DNA of 64,000 nt from Flagellimonas sp. CMM7 (lineage in GTDB: Bacteria; Bacteroidota; Bacteroidia; Flavobacteriales; Flavobacteriaceae). The notes beneath the pieces are model-generated. The model was not told the DNA's origin and searched no databases. It saw only the letters and a program-made list of their open reading frames with translations. A program made the translations under genes and the position numbers. Positions 36,119 to 45,358 of this stretch are shown in pieces (the stretch's first letter is position 1; every line of letters starts with the position of its first letter). The stretch lies in the NCBI RefSeq assembly GCF_021390195.1, contig NZ_CP090003.1:2344001-2408000 (forward strand). Reading direction: 5' to 3'.

Positions 36119-36233
36119 TCAAGAAATTTTACTAAATATCCAAAAAATGCAGACAAATCCATAAAGATTCCATTAACAACTGCGCATTTTTTCTTTTTGT
36201 AACTTTACAGGCTAAACCTCGACTAACTCGTGT

Positions 36234-38609
36234 ATGACGGAGAATTACAATGCTGAAAGCCCTATGTTGCAGTTTGTAAGTTTCAATAAGCTATTGGAAC
36301 ATTATGACGAGCAATTAAAAAGCAAGGATAAGTATCTTGCCAACAGGGCAAAATATGTGTTAGAATCCCAAGCTCCTTTTCCAGAGTTAAGAGAAGGATT
36401 TGATGATGTTACATTATTAGAGAAGCACAAGGATCTTATTAGTACAATTCTTGCGGATACCTTTTCTCCAGTTCTGACGAAAAATGAAATTAAAACGGCT
36501 TCTACACCTTTTGAAAATATAGTTTTTAATTCATCAGAGCGTTTTCAGAATATTTTAAAAAATGCAGGTGAAGGATTTGAATTGGAAATCCGTAACCTTC
36601 CCATGGATATAAATTACATTATGAAATGTACCGTGGTGTTAAACTTTTATTATGGTTTTAAAATGGACTTTAAGCGTCCGTTGTTTTATGATATTCCTGA
36701 TGCCAATGGTGTTATGCGACACTATAGAATACTGTATAATGCAGATTTTATGGAAATAATACCAACTGAAAAATCAAAAGAGCTTAGTCAAGAGGATGTT
36801 GACGAACTTTTGGAGAATTTCGACAATGTGGAGCTTTGGAAAGAAAAGATTCCGCCAAACAGTTTTATTTCCAAAGGTTTTGTAATCTCCAATATGTTCG
36901 ATGTTACTGCCGAACATTCTATTTCTGAAATTAAATCCACGCTTATAGGCAGTAATAAAAGAGGGACCGAAAACTTTATGGAGAGTTTTCAAGATACCTT
37001 TAGGTCTCTTTTTAATCTTAAAAAAATTAAAGTAGGTTTTGCGGGTTATGATAACCAAGCAAATCGCTTTTTAAAGATATACGGAAAAGGAATAGAGAGC
37101 TACATGCTCAAAGGAAAGGAAATGGAATCTTGCGACGATATGCTTTGTGGACACTCCCATGGCAAGTTGTTTGATGAGAACACTTATTTTGCCATTTCCA
37201 ACGTTGAAAAATACTTTGAAAAATCTGGAGGCACCCAACAGCCATATAAGAATTTACATGAACAAGGCATTAAAAGTGCCATACTTGCGCCTATCGCTGA
37301 TAATGGCAATCTTTTGGGTGTTTTGGAACTGGTTTCCTATACGGTAAATGAACTGAACAGCGTTAATGCCAATAAATTGGATGATGTAATGCCGTTTATT
37401 GTTTCTGCGGTTATTAGGTCAATTGAAGAAGAAGAAAACTTGGTAGATGCCATAATTCAGCATGAGTGTACAACAGTACATTCTTCTGTTTACTGGAAGT
37501 TTCAGGAAGAAGCAAAACGATTCATGGCTGATGAACTTGTGGGAAATCAACCAATATTTAAAGAAATTGTTTTTAAAGATGTCTATCCACTTTACGGTCA
37601 GATAGATATTAAAGATTCTTCAAAAGAGCGAAACCTTTCAATTCAGAGAGACTTGATGATACAACTTTCTGAAATTAATGGAGTACTTCAGAAAGCAGTA
37701 AAAAAATATGAACTCCCCATATACGAGGAGTTGATGTTTAGGGTTGACACTTATCTTGAAGAAGTTAAGGAAGCACTTTACACACATACAGAACAAGCAA
37801 TCTTTGATTTTGTAAAAGAAGAAATAGTACCTGTTTTCAGACATTTAAAACAAGAAGATAAGGAACTAAGGAGTTTTATTGAAAATTATGAAGCTCAGAT
37901 AGACCCCACTACGGAGTCGTATTATGATCATCGTCGTAATTATGATGATAGTGTAATGGAGGCCAATTTGCAGTTGGCATCTTTATTGGATAGAAAACAA
38001 CTGGACGCTCAAAAAATGTTTCCGCATTATTTTGAACGTTATAAAACGGATGGGGTAGAGCACAATATATACATTGGCAGTTCTATAGCCAATGACAGGA
38101 ATTTTGACCAACTTTATTTAAGCAATCTAAGGTTGTGGCAGCTTCAGGTCATGTGCGACATGGAGAATAAATATTACGCGTTAAAATCAAAACTGCCTGT
38201 TAAATTAGACGTGGCTTCTTTGATTTTGGTATACAGTACTTCTTTAGCTATTCGTTTTAGGATGGATGAAAAACGATTTGATGTTGATGGAACCTACAAT
38301 GCTAGATATGAAATCATTAAAAAACGTATCGACAAGTCTTACATTAAAGGAACCAACGAAAGGTTGACCCAAAAAGGGAAGTTAGCTATTGTATACTCCC
38401 AAAGAAAAGATGAAAAGGAATATATGCGCTATATAAGATTCCTAAAGGCAAAAGGCTACTTTACCAATAATATAGAAATTGTAGAACTTGAGGGCCTTCA
38501 GGGAGTTACTGGACTTAAAGCAATCAGAGCTGAGATTTTGTATACCAAGGACACAAAATCTGAACGCACATATACCTATGAGGATTTAATGGAAGAGTTA
38601 AAATCTTAG
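36234..38609 (+). CDS. Large GAF-domain protein
   Basis: A 791-residue cytoplasmic protein with no membrane segment. A GAF-like sensor domain occupies about residues 265-400 (TFRSLFNLKKIKVGFAGYDN, SAILAPIADNGNLLGVLELVSYT). Long N- and C-terminal helical regions do not match a family I can name. A His-rich element MLCGHSHGKLFDE lies inside the GAF region. There is no kinase, cyclase, diguanylate or helix-turn-helix output domain. It is convergent with the HD/Pycsar-effector-like gene, with zero bases between the two stops. It could sense a small molecule and act by protein contact, but this is inference. Confidence 0.75.
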   Translation: MTENYNAESPMLQFVSFNKLLEHYDEQLKSKDKYLANRAKYVLESQAPFPELREGFDDVTLLEKHKDLISTILADTFSPVLTKNEIKTASTPFENIVFNSSERFQNILKNAGEGFELEIRNLPMDINYIMKCTVVLNFYYGFKMDFKRPLFYDIPDANGVMRHYRILYNADFMEIIPTEKSKELSQEDVDELLENFDNVELWKEKIPPNSFISKGFVISNMFDVTAEHSISEIKSTLIGSNKRGTENFMESFQDTFRSLFNLKKIKVGFAGYDNQANRFLKIYGKGIESYMLKGKEMESCDDMLCGHSHGKLFDENTYFAISNVEKYFEKSGGTQQPYKNLHEQGIKSAILAPIADNGNLLGVLELVSYTVNELNSVNANKLDDVMPFIVSAVIRSIEEEENLVDAIIQHECTTVHSSVYWKFQEEAKRFMADELVGNQPIFKEIVFKDVYPLYGQIDIKDSSKERNLSIQRDLMIQLSEINGVLQKAVKKYELPIYEELMFRVDTYLEEVKEALYTHTEQAIFDFVKEEIVPVFRHLKQEDKELRSFIENYEAQIDPTTESYYDHRRNYDDSVMEANLQLASLLDRKQLDAQKMFPHYFERYKTDGVEHNIYIGSSIANDRNFDQLYLSNLRLWQLQVMCDMENKYYALKSKLPVKLDVASLILVYSTSLAIRFRMDEKRFDVDGTYNARYEIIKKRIDKSYIKGTNERLTQKGKLAIVYSQRKDEKEYMRYIRFLKAKGYFTNNIEIVELEGLQGVTGLKAIRAEILYTKDTKSERTYTYEDLMEELKS

Positions 38610-39803
38610 TTAAAAACTCATTCTATCTGGCCCAAAAAATCGAAAAGCAATTCCGAATGCCACTACGGATATTACTATGCCTGTAATAAAAATAGTGTAA
38701 GTAAGTCGCAGAATTTTGTATTTCCTGTTAAGTACAAGACCTAAAAAATATAGGTCTTTGGTCAGTGATGAGTAAATATACTGGTTGTCCTTTACCAACT
38801 CCTGAATGGCCCATTCATAATCCTCTAGACTCATTTTATGAAAATTGCCAAAGAATAGGAGATTTACTTTTTTATTTTTTACATCATCTTTTGTGAATTG
38901 TCCGCTTGTGACATTAGGTCTTGTGGCCAACACCGCAAGCACCATTGAGATAACACTAAACGTAATAAAAATCAAGGTAGGATAAATAAGGTAGGCGTTG
39001 GACGGGTTATCTAATTTTGGGATTAGGTTAGATAATGCTACCGAAATTATGATTGCATTTACAGATAATAGAATATTGGCCTTGGTGTCCGCAATATCAC
39101 TTAATGTCAAGTGATTTTTTAGGGTTACCCTAAAAAGTGTCTGTATACCCCGATCTGGACTTTCACTTTTGTATTTCGCTTTCAACGCTTCCTTTTTGGC
39201 AATTTCCTTTTCAGTCTTCTTTTCCTTGACTAATAGTTTTAGGTTACGTTCCTTTGCTTCATCCCAGTTTTCTTTAGCGTAATCAGTATAATACTGATGC
39301 TCGGTTCGGAACATCTTTATATTTTCATCTCGCCATTGCTTACCAGTATATTTAGCTATTCCAAGCTCTTGTAGCTCTTCTTTTAAATAATCTGTTGTTT
39401 CCCAATAACTCTTTTGAGCAAAATGCGATGCATCGGCGTCCCTGATAATTTCCTGATGCAGATTGCTTGGCTCATGGTATCTTTTTGTTGCCATGATACA
39501 GTTGCAAATCTTTTCAATATCAGCAGCGTTATAATTATTTTCCTTAAGAAACTCAGTAGCAATTTTGCAACTGGCTTCTTCATGGTTTTTTATGCTTTCT
39601 GTATAGCCCGTGTCGTGAAACCAAGCAGCCAATAGAAGCTTTTCACTTTCACTTTCACCAAGATTATAGAAATTGAGTAATTCTTTAGTACTTTTAACTA
39701 CACGCTGGGTATGGCGCAAATTGTGGTATAAAAAATTTGGATCAAGTTTATTTTCCAGAATTTCTGATACAAAACGTTCAGCTTTTTCAACAATTTCCGA
39801 CAT
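38610..39803 (-). CDS. HD phosphohydrolase fused to a Pycsar-effector-like membrane domain
   Basis: A 397-residue protein. The start is the ATG at 39803, because the HD domain begins soon after it; the frame is open to 39869 but the extra residues look unlike coding sequence. The N-terminal HD domain (about 5-190) has H31 in NLRHTQRVV, the HD pair H63-D64 in AAWFHDTGY, and D122/D124 in IIRDADASHF, so hydrolysis of a nucleotide phosphate is plausible. A charged linker (about 190-215) leads to a membrane domain with the D-x-K-A motif of the PycTM/DUF5706 family (DIADTKANILLSVN, 236-249) and helices at about 243-260, 271-293 and 365-387. In the Pycsar immune system PycTM effectors damage the membrane after sensing cyclic pyrimidines. 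No cyclase is nearby here. Confidence 0.85.
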   Translation of the reverse strand: MSEIVEKAERFVSEILENKLDPNFLYHNLRHTQRVVKSTKELLNFYNLGESESEKLLLAAWFHDTGYTESIKNHEEASCKIATEFLKENNYNAADIEKICNCIMATKRYHEPSNLHQEIIRDADASHFAQKSYWETTDYLKEELQELGIAKYTGKQWRDENIKMFRTEHQYYTDYAKENWDEAKERNLKLLVKEKKTEKEIAKKEALKAKYKSESPDRGIQTLFRVTLKNHLTLSDIADTKANILLSVNAIIISVALSNLIPKLDNPSNAYLIYPTLIFITFSVISMVLAVLATRPNVTSGQFTKDDVKNKKVNLLFFGNFHKMSLEDYEWAIQELVKDNQYIYSSLTKDLYFLGLVLNRKYKILRLTYTIFITGIVISVVAFGIAFRFFGPDRMSF

Positions 39804-39857
39804 ATATAGTACTTTGAATTCTCCAAAATACAAAATTTTGGAATCAACCTCAGTTAT

Positions 39858-42800
39858 ATGAAAAAACATTACTTAGTTCTCCTTTTATTGGCCATTGTAT
39901 CTAGCTGTGCCACTTACGAGGCAAAATATGCCGTTCCATTCAATAACAGCAAAAATTTGAACGCTAAAGAAGTGGAACATACCTTTTATTTAATTGGTGA
40001 TGCGGGAAAATCTCCAGTAGGGGATTTAAATCCTGCTCTTAAAATATTCAAATCTAAATTGGGCAGTGCAGACAAGAATAGCACGGCCATTTTTTTAGGG
40101 GATAACATCTATCCAGCAGGCTTCCCCAGTAAAAAAGATGACCCATCTGGTCATGAGTTAGCAAAAAATCATTTGGATGCGCAATTGAGCACTGTAAAAG
40201 AATTTAAGGGGAAGACAGTTTTTATTCCTGGCAATCATGATTGGTATAGCAAAGGATTGGAAGGGTTGGAAAGAGAGGAAAAGTATATTCAAAAAGCGTT
40301 GGATAGCAAAAAGGTATTCTTTCCGGATAATGGATGCCCCATAGAAAAAATTGAAATAAGTGATAACATAGTTGTAATCGCTATTGATACAGAATGGTAT
40401 TTGACCAATTGGGACAAGCACCCAACAATGAACGATGATTGTGAAATAAAGGACAGGGGTAGGTTCTTTGAAGAATTGGAAGGATTGATTAAAAAGAATT
40501 TGGACAAAACCACAATTATTGCCATGCATCATCCGGCGTTTACGTATGGTTCCCACGGAGGGCAGTTTTCATTCAAAGAACATATTTATCCCGTTGGCGG
40601 CAATGTGCCAATTCCTATTTTGGGAACAATAGGCAATCTTCTTAGAAAAACTTCAGGTGCTTCTATCACAGATGTGCATAACAAAATGTACAACCGGTTA
40701 AAGAATCGATTGGTCACTCTGGCTCAATATTCCGAAAAGGTAATTTTTGCTTCCGGCCATGAACATACGCTTCAATATATAATTGAAGAAAATATACCTC
40801 AGATAGTCAGTGGTTCAGGAGCCAATAAAGGTTATACCCGTCTGCTCAACGGAAGTGAATTTTCTTCCGGTCAAATGGGCTATGCCATTTTAAAAGTATA
40901 TAAGGATGGTTCTTCAGGAGTGGATTTTTATGGTCTTGAGGATAATGGAGTTGAAAATTTACTATATAGTTCAGAAGTGTTGACTTCGGATAAAAAGAAG
41001 GTAAGCAATGGTTATAGTGATACGTTTCCTGCTGAAATGGAGGCATCTATCTATACAGATGAAGAGATAGATAGAAGTGGTTTTTATAAATGGCTTTGGG
41101 GAGATCGTTATAGAAAATATTATGCTACTAAGGTAAAAGCGCCAACGGTGCGTCTAGATACTTTATTCGGGGGCCTTAGTGTAGTAAGAAAAGGTGGTGG
41201 AAACCAGTCCAACTCTTTAAGGCTTCAACATAAAGATGGAAGGCAGTTTGTAATGCGTGCACTTAGAAAAAGTGCAGAACGATATTTACAGGCAATTGCC
41301 TTTCAAGAACAATATATTATAGGGGAATTTGAGGATTCTTATACAGAAAAACTGCTTATGGACTTTTACACGGGAGCTCACCCATATGCCCCATTCGCAC
41401 TTGGTCCACTTTCAGACGCTGTGGGCATCTACCATACAAACCCAAAATTATATTACATACCCAAACAAAATACACTTGGTGACTACAATAATGATTTTGG
41501 AGATGGACTGTACATGATTGAGGAACATGTATCTGAGGGGCATGGAGAGCTGGCGAGTTTTGGGTATTCCAATAAGATAGAAAGTACATATGACCTAATC
41601 AATAAGTTGAGGGAAGATGAGGAGTATGGCATTGATAAAAAGGCATATGTAAAAGCTCGTTTGTTTGATATGTTGATTGGTGATTGGGATCGTCATGTGG
41701 ATCAATGGCGCTGGGTGGAGTTTAAAGATGAATCTGGGAATAAGGTTTTTAAGCCTTTTCCAAGAGATAGAGATCAAGCCTTTTCAATATGGGGAGATGG
41801 TGCGTTGATGTCATTTGCCACAAGAACAGTTCCTTCTTTACGAATTTTTGAAGGCTTTAATGAGGAAATACGCAGTGTAAAAGGATTTAATGCATCACCA
41901 AGGACTTTTGCTTTGGATATGGCATTGCTATCTGAAACTGATAGGGACTTATGGATAGAACAGGCAAGGTTAATTCAGGAAAAAATAGATGAATCAGTAA
42001 TTGATGATTCATTCTCCGCTTTCCCAAAAGAAGTTAATGATGAAACCGTTTCCAATTTTAAAACGATACTACTAAAAAGAAAGCAAAATCTTGTAAATAC
42101 AGCACAAGAATATTTTAAGATAATAAATAAATACAGTGTAGTTACGGGTACGGACAAGGATGACCATTTCATTATCAATTCATTGAAAAATGGAAGTTTG
42201 GATGTTAGAGGGTATCGAATAAAGAATGGAAAGAAAAAGGATTTGTTTTTTGAAAAGATTTATTCTCCAGAATTTACCAAAGAAGTCTGGGTATACGGTT
42301 TAGATGACGACGATATTTTTGAGGTAAATACACAGTCTTCTAAGATAAAAGTTAGAATTGTAGGAGGACAAAACAATGATCAATATAAAATAGCTGAGAA
42401 GTCTAAAAAAGTACACACTTATGACTTTAAAGCAAAAAAGAACACCTATGATGAGGCGTTTGGCGGAGTAATTCACGAAGTAAATGATTATGACACCAAT
42501 ACCTATGAATTTTTAAAAGTAAAGGCTAGCAACAATCAATTGTTGCCATCACTTGGGTTTAATCCAGATGATGGATTTAGAATTGGACTGACCGACACGT
42601 ATACTTTTAATGGATTTAGACAGAATCCTTTTACACAACAACACACGTTCAATGCGGCCTATTACTTTGCTACAAATGGGTTTGATTTTGCATATAACGG
42701 AGAGTTTGCAAACGTTTTTGAAAACGTAAATTTGGAGCTGAATGCCAAATTTACCAGTCCAAATTTTAGTATTAATTTCTTTGATTTTGGAAATGAAACC

Positions 42801-43574
42801 GTGAACAATGATGATGAAGAGGTTCTTGAGCTAGATTTTAATCGAGTAAAAATTAGAACCATTGCTTTTGCACCATCTCTGGTTTGGAGAGGTTATTTAG
42901 GATCAAAAGTGCGTTTGGGTGTTTCTTATGAAAACTATGATGTAGAAGAAACAGAAGGTCGTTTCATTGAAGGATTTTTTACCGATACAGGAAGAGATAC
43001 CCAACAGGATTTTTTTGGAGTGGATGCTGAATACAGTTACTCCAATACGGACAATGAGGCTTTTCCAACAATGGGAATGAGCTTTTCTTTGCTTGGAGGG
43101 TATAAAACGAATTTGAGTGATTCAGGCAGGGCGTTTGGATTTATAGTGCCTAGCTTGTCCATAGATCATAAAATCTGTTCTGACGGTAGATTGGTTTTGG
43201 CCACAAAAATAAAAGGTCATTTTAATATTGGAGATGATTTTGAGTTTTATCAAGGTGCTAGTATAGGTGGGAACGATGGTTTGAGAGGATTTCGTTTCCA
43301 ACGATTTACTGGGAAAACGGCCTATTATCAAAATACAGATTTACGATATAGTTTTAGAAAGCGTAAAACTGGTGTATTGCCTGTAACGCCTGGAATCTTT
43401 GGAGGATTTGATTATGGTAGAGTTTGGTTTCCGCGAGATTCTTCAGACAAGTGGCATAATTCTTATGGTGGCGGATTTTTCCTAAATGGGGCTGATATTC
43501 TGTCCGCTAACTTTGGATTCTTTAATAGTTCAGATGGCCCACGATTTGCTTTTGGAGTAGGCTTCGGGTTCTAA
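39858..43574 (+). CDS. Phosphoesterase / kinase-like / Omp85-barrel fusion lipoprotein
   Basis: A 1238-residue outer-membrane protein with three parts. After a lipoprotein signal (LLLLAIVSSCAT, cysteine at residue 17) comes a calcineurin-like phosphoesterase (about 40-330) with GDAG (47-50), GDNIYP, GNHDW (125-129), MHHPAF and GHEHT (300-304). The middle (about 430-690) resembles atypical kinases: a glycine-rich RKGGGNQSNSLRL, a strand with a lysine VMRALRK (465-471), a loop IGDWDRHVDQW (607-617) and PRDRDQAFS (635-643). The C-terminal third (about 890-1238) is a beta barrel with the Omp85 signature NDGLRGFRF (about 1140-1148) and a terminal FGVGFGF. The kinase assignment is my inference from motif order. 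It overlaps the next convergent gene by 4 bases. Confidence 0.85.
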   Translation: MKKHYLVLLLLAIVSSCATYEAKYAVPFNNSKNLNAKEVEHTFYLIGDAGKSPVGDLNPALKIFKSKLGSADKNSTAIFLGDNIYPAGFPSKKDDPSGHELAKNHLDAQLSTVKEFKGKTVFIPGNHDWYSKGLEGLEREEKYIQKALDSKKVFFPDNGCPIEKIEISDNIVVIAIDTEWYLTNWDKHPTMNDDCEIKDRGRFFEELEGLIKKNLDKTTIIAMHHPAFTYGSHGGQFSFKEHIYPVGGNVPIPILGTIGNLLRKTSGASITDVHNKMYNRLKNRLVTLAQYSEKVIFASGHEHTLQYIIEENIPQIVSGSGANKGYTRLLNGSEFSSGQMGYAILKVYKDGSSGVDFYGLEDNGVENLLYSSEVLTSDKKKVSNGYSDTFPAEMEASIYTDEEIDRSGFYKWLWGDRYRKYYATKVKAPTVRLDTLFGGLSVVRKGGGNQSNSLRLQHKDGRQFVMRALRKSAERYLQAIAFQEQYIIGEFEDSYTEKLLMDFYTGAHPYAPFALGPLSDAVGIYHTNPKLYYIPKQNTLGDYNNDFGDGLYMIEEHVSEGHGELASFGYSNKIESTYDLINKLREDEEYGIDKKAYVKARLFDMLIGDWDRHVDQWRWVEFKDESGNKVFKPFPRDRDQAFSIWGDGALMSFATRTVPSLRIFEGFNEEIRSVKGFNASPRTFALDMALLSETDRDLWIEQARLIQEKIDESVIDDSFSAFPKEVNDETVSNFKTILLKRKQNLVNTAQEYFKIINKYSVVTGTDKDDHFIINSLKNGSLDVRGYRIKNGKKKDLFFEKIYSPEFTKEVWVYGLDDDDIFEVNTQSSKIKVRIVGGQNNDQYKIAEKSKKVHTYDFKAKKNTYDEAFGGVIHEVNDYDTNTYEFLKVKASNNQLLPSLGFNPDDGFRIGLTDTYTFNGFRQNPFTQQHTFNAAYYFATNGFDFAYNGEFANVFENVNLELNAKFTSPNFSINFFDFGNETVNNDDEEVLELDFNRVKIRTIAFAPSLVWRGYLGSKVRLGVSYENYDVEETEGRFIEGFFTDTGRDTQQDFFGVDAEYSYSNTDNEAFPTMGMSFSLLGGYKTNLSDSGRAFGFIVPSLSIDHKICSDGRLVLATKIKGHFNIGDDFEFYQGASIGGNDGLRGFRFQRFTGKTAYYQNTDLRYSFRKRKTGVLPVTPGIFGGFDYGRVWFPRDSSDKWHNSYGGGFFLNGADILSANFGFFNSSDGPRFAFGVGFGF

Positions 43575-44431
43575 TCAATCTGATAAGAATATAGATTACG
43601 TCCTTTAGTTTTAGATTGTTCATCCGCTATTAAAAGAGTACTGTTGTCAACAAAACAAATGGATTCTTGCTGGGTTCTGTGCTTTACATCTATGGTGCGC
43701 AGAGTGCCTTTTGTAAAATCATCCGAACTAAAATCAGTAAACAACCATATAAAACCAGAGCCCAGTAACACAACTTTCTTTCCATCAGGAGAGATATCAG
43801 CACCAGTGACAGAGCAGAATTGTTGGTCTGTACAGGCGGTAAATTCTCCTATCAATTTTGCTTCATGAGAGCCAACAACGGCTGGAATTTTATAAATAAG
43901 GGCCTTTCCAGTATAAGGCCTGGTTCTATTTTTTGTAATGAGATATAGGAAGTTGTCTTTATAAAAGAATGCTTCACAATCAAACATCAATTTTGATTTT
44001 TTTGGCGGAAACTTCTTCTGCTCAGGATAATGAAAGCTTATTTTTTCCGCTTTTATTTTTTTGCCAGTCTCATTTTCTGGATTTGGTAATTTATAGATGG
44101 AAAGATTTTTTCTGTCATTGGCATTATTTCCAAAATTCCCTATGTAAAGGTTTCCTTCTTTGTCATTCGCCAAATCCTCCCAATCATGGTTTTTAGCATT
44201 TTCTACCTTAAATTCCTTCACTAGATTTCCTTTAAGGTTTATGGCGTATAAATGATCTTTATTTCCATTGTCTTCTATTACCCAAGCTGAAGTATTACCA
44301 ATAGAAACAATACCGGATACCTCACTGAGTTTTGAGGGAAGCTTTCCCAAGTACGTTAAGTCGCCATAGTAAGGTTTTTGGGCACATCCTTGAAGGAACA
44401 CAAATACTAGGAAAATAGTCAGCTTATTCAT
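43571..44431 (-). CDS. Beta-propeller-like lipoprotein
   Basis: A 286-residue predicted lipoprotein (signal ending FVFLQGCAQ, cysteine at residue 16). The mature part has repeated four-strand blocks: LSEVSGIVSIGNTSAWVIED, NLYIGNFGNNANDRKNLSIYKL, FLYLITKNRTRPYTGKALIYK, VTGADISPDGKKVVLLGSG, NSTLLIADEQ. This is a beta-propeller pattern like that of SdiA-regulated or NHL-type proteins. The recurring VIEDNGN and IGNFGNN turns could bind a ligand or metal. No function is established. It is the last gene of a leftward series and overlaps the upstream gene by 4 bases. Confidence 0.72.
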   Translation of the reverse strand: MNKLTIFLVFVFLQGCAQKPYYGDLTYLGKLPSKLSEVSGIVSIGNTSAWVIEDNGNKDHLYAINLKGNLVKEFKVENAKNHDWEDLANDKEGNLYIGNFGNNANDRKNLSIYKLPNPENETGKKIKAEKISFHYPEQKKFPPKKSKLMFDCEAFFYKDNFLYLITKNRTRPYTGKALIYKIPAVVGSHEAKLIGEFTACTDQQFCSVTGADISPDGKKVVLLGSGFIWLFTDFSSDDFTKGTLRTIDVKHRTQQESICFVDNSTLLIADEQSKTKGRNLYSYQID

Positions 44432-45327
44432 TGAGATTCTTTAATTGGCATAAATATTTCTGCTTTCCATTCTAATTCATTTCCTCCTAGACTAGGATTA
44501 TTATAAAAGACCTCTATCGGTGTATTGATAACTTCAATATCGTTCTTTTGAGCATAATCCAAAAGCTTATACCATGCACGATCAGAGGTTATGTAGTTTC
44601 CATTATAAATTGCCTTTATACCTTTTACGCCCTTAAAGTCTTTGTACCTTATTTCATCATTCTTGGGTAAAGAGTCTGACTTTCTTATGGGATAGCAAAA
44701 GTTGTATTCAACACTGTCAGTTTCAATATTCCACTTAGTAATTTCAACAAAAGGAGAGCCATTTAGCTCTAGGTTATTTTGTTTTACAAAACCACTTAAA
44801 AAAGGATGGTCTCTCATCATTTCAAATGCCTTTTGAGCTTGGAGGCCTCTAACGGTCAGATATGCGCAAAAAGTTGGTTTTATCTCATCCTCTCCAATTA
44901 TGCTTACCTTAAAGCTTTTGATGTGATTGTTTAGATACTGATTAAAGTTGACAAGATTTTTTTTAGAGCGTTCTTCTATAACCGTTGAGGCAAAAGGAAT
45001 CATGAGTTTGTTCATGAAACTATTGTTCAAATCCTTAACTCTTACCTTAATTTTTGAGGTAGAATCTGTAATAGGGATGATTTCCCAATCATATTGGACT
45101 ATGGAATCACCAAATTTTAATTGTTGTTTGATGTTCAATAGTCCATCTTGTTCCAATGGAACACTGGATTGCATTCGTTTATCCCAACTTTTTATGGTTT
45201 GATTAATTGTACCAGGAAAAGAGTTGGCTGTAAACGTTATTAGATAATCATTGGGTTTTACAAAAAAGTACCATCCCAAAAAAGCAATAAGAATAGTAGC
45301 TGTTACCAAAGAAATTTTTCGTTTCAT
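44428..45327 (-). CDS. Membrane-anchored SRPBCC / GyrI-like protein
   Basis: A 299-residue protein with an N-terminal membrane anchor (about 5-22). A SRPBCC-like domain follows (about 30-140, with FTANSFPGTINQTIKSWDKR and YDWEIIPITDSTSKIKVRV), and then a GyrI-like / AraC effector-binding-type domain (about 150-295, with FVEITKWNIETDSVEYNFCYPI and WYKLLDYAQKNDIEVINTPIEVF in consecutive segments). Both domain types bind small hydrophobic ligands. There is no DNA-binding domain, so it is not a regulator in itself. The gene overlaps the beta-propeller gene by 4 bases and follows the haloperoxidase-like gene by 31 bases, so the three may share a transcript. Confidence 0.78.
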   Translation of the reverse strand: MKRKISLVTATILIAFLGWYFFVKPNDYLITFTANSFPGTINQTIKSWDKRMQSSVPLEQDGLLNIKQQLKFGDSIVQYDWEIIPITDSTSKIKVRVKDLNNSFMNKLMIPFASTVIEERSKKNLVNFNQYLNNHIKSFKVSIIGEDEIKPTFCAYLTVRGLQAQKAFEMMRDHPFLSGFVKQNNLELNGSPFVEITKWNIETDSVEYNFCYPIRKSDSLPKNDEIRYKDFKGVKGIKAIYNGNYITSDRAWYKLLDYAQKNDIEVINTPIEVFYNNPSLGGNELEWKAEIFMPIKESQ

Positions 45328-45358
45328 CAGTACTTAAATTAAATTTTAGGTTAAAGAA

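Noticed and set aside
38610..39803. A complete Pycsar defence system.
   Set aside because: No pyrimidine cyclase or other defence gene is encoded next to the PycTM-like protein, so only the effector-like domain can be claimed.
39804..39869. Upstream extension of the HD/PycTM gene to 39869.
   Set aside because: The 22 extra residues overlap the start of the divergent fusion gene and do not resemble the HD domain, which begins after the ATG at 39803.
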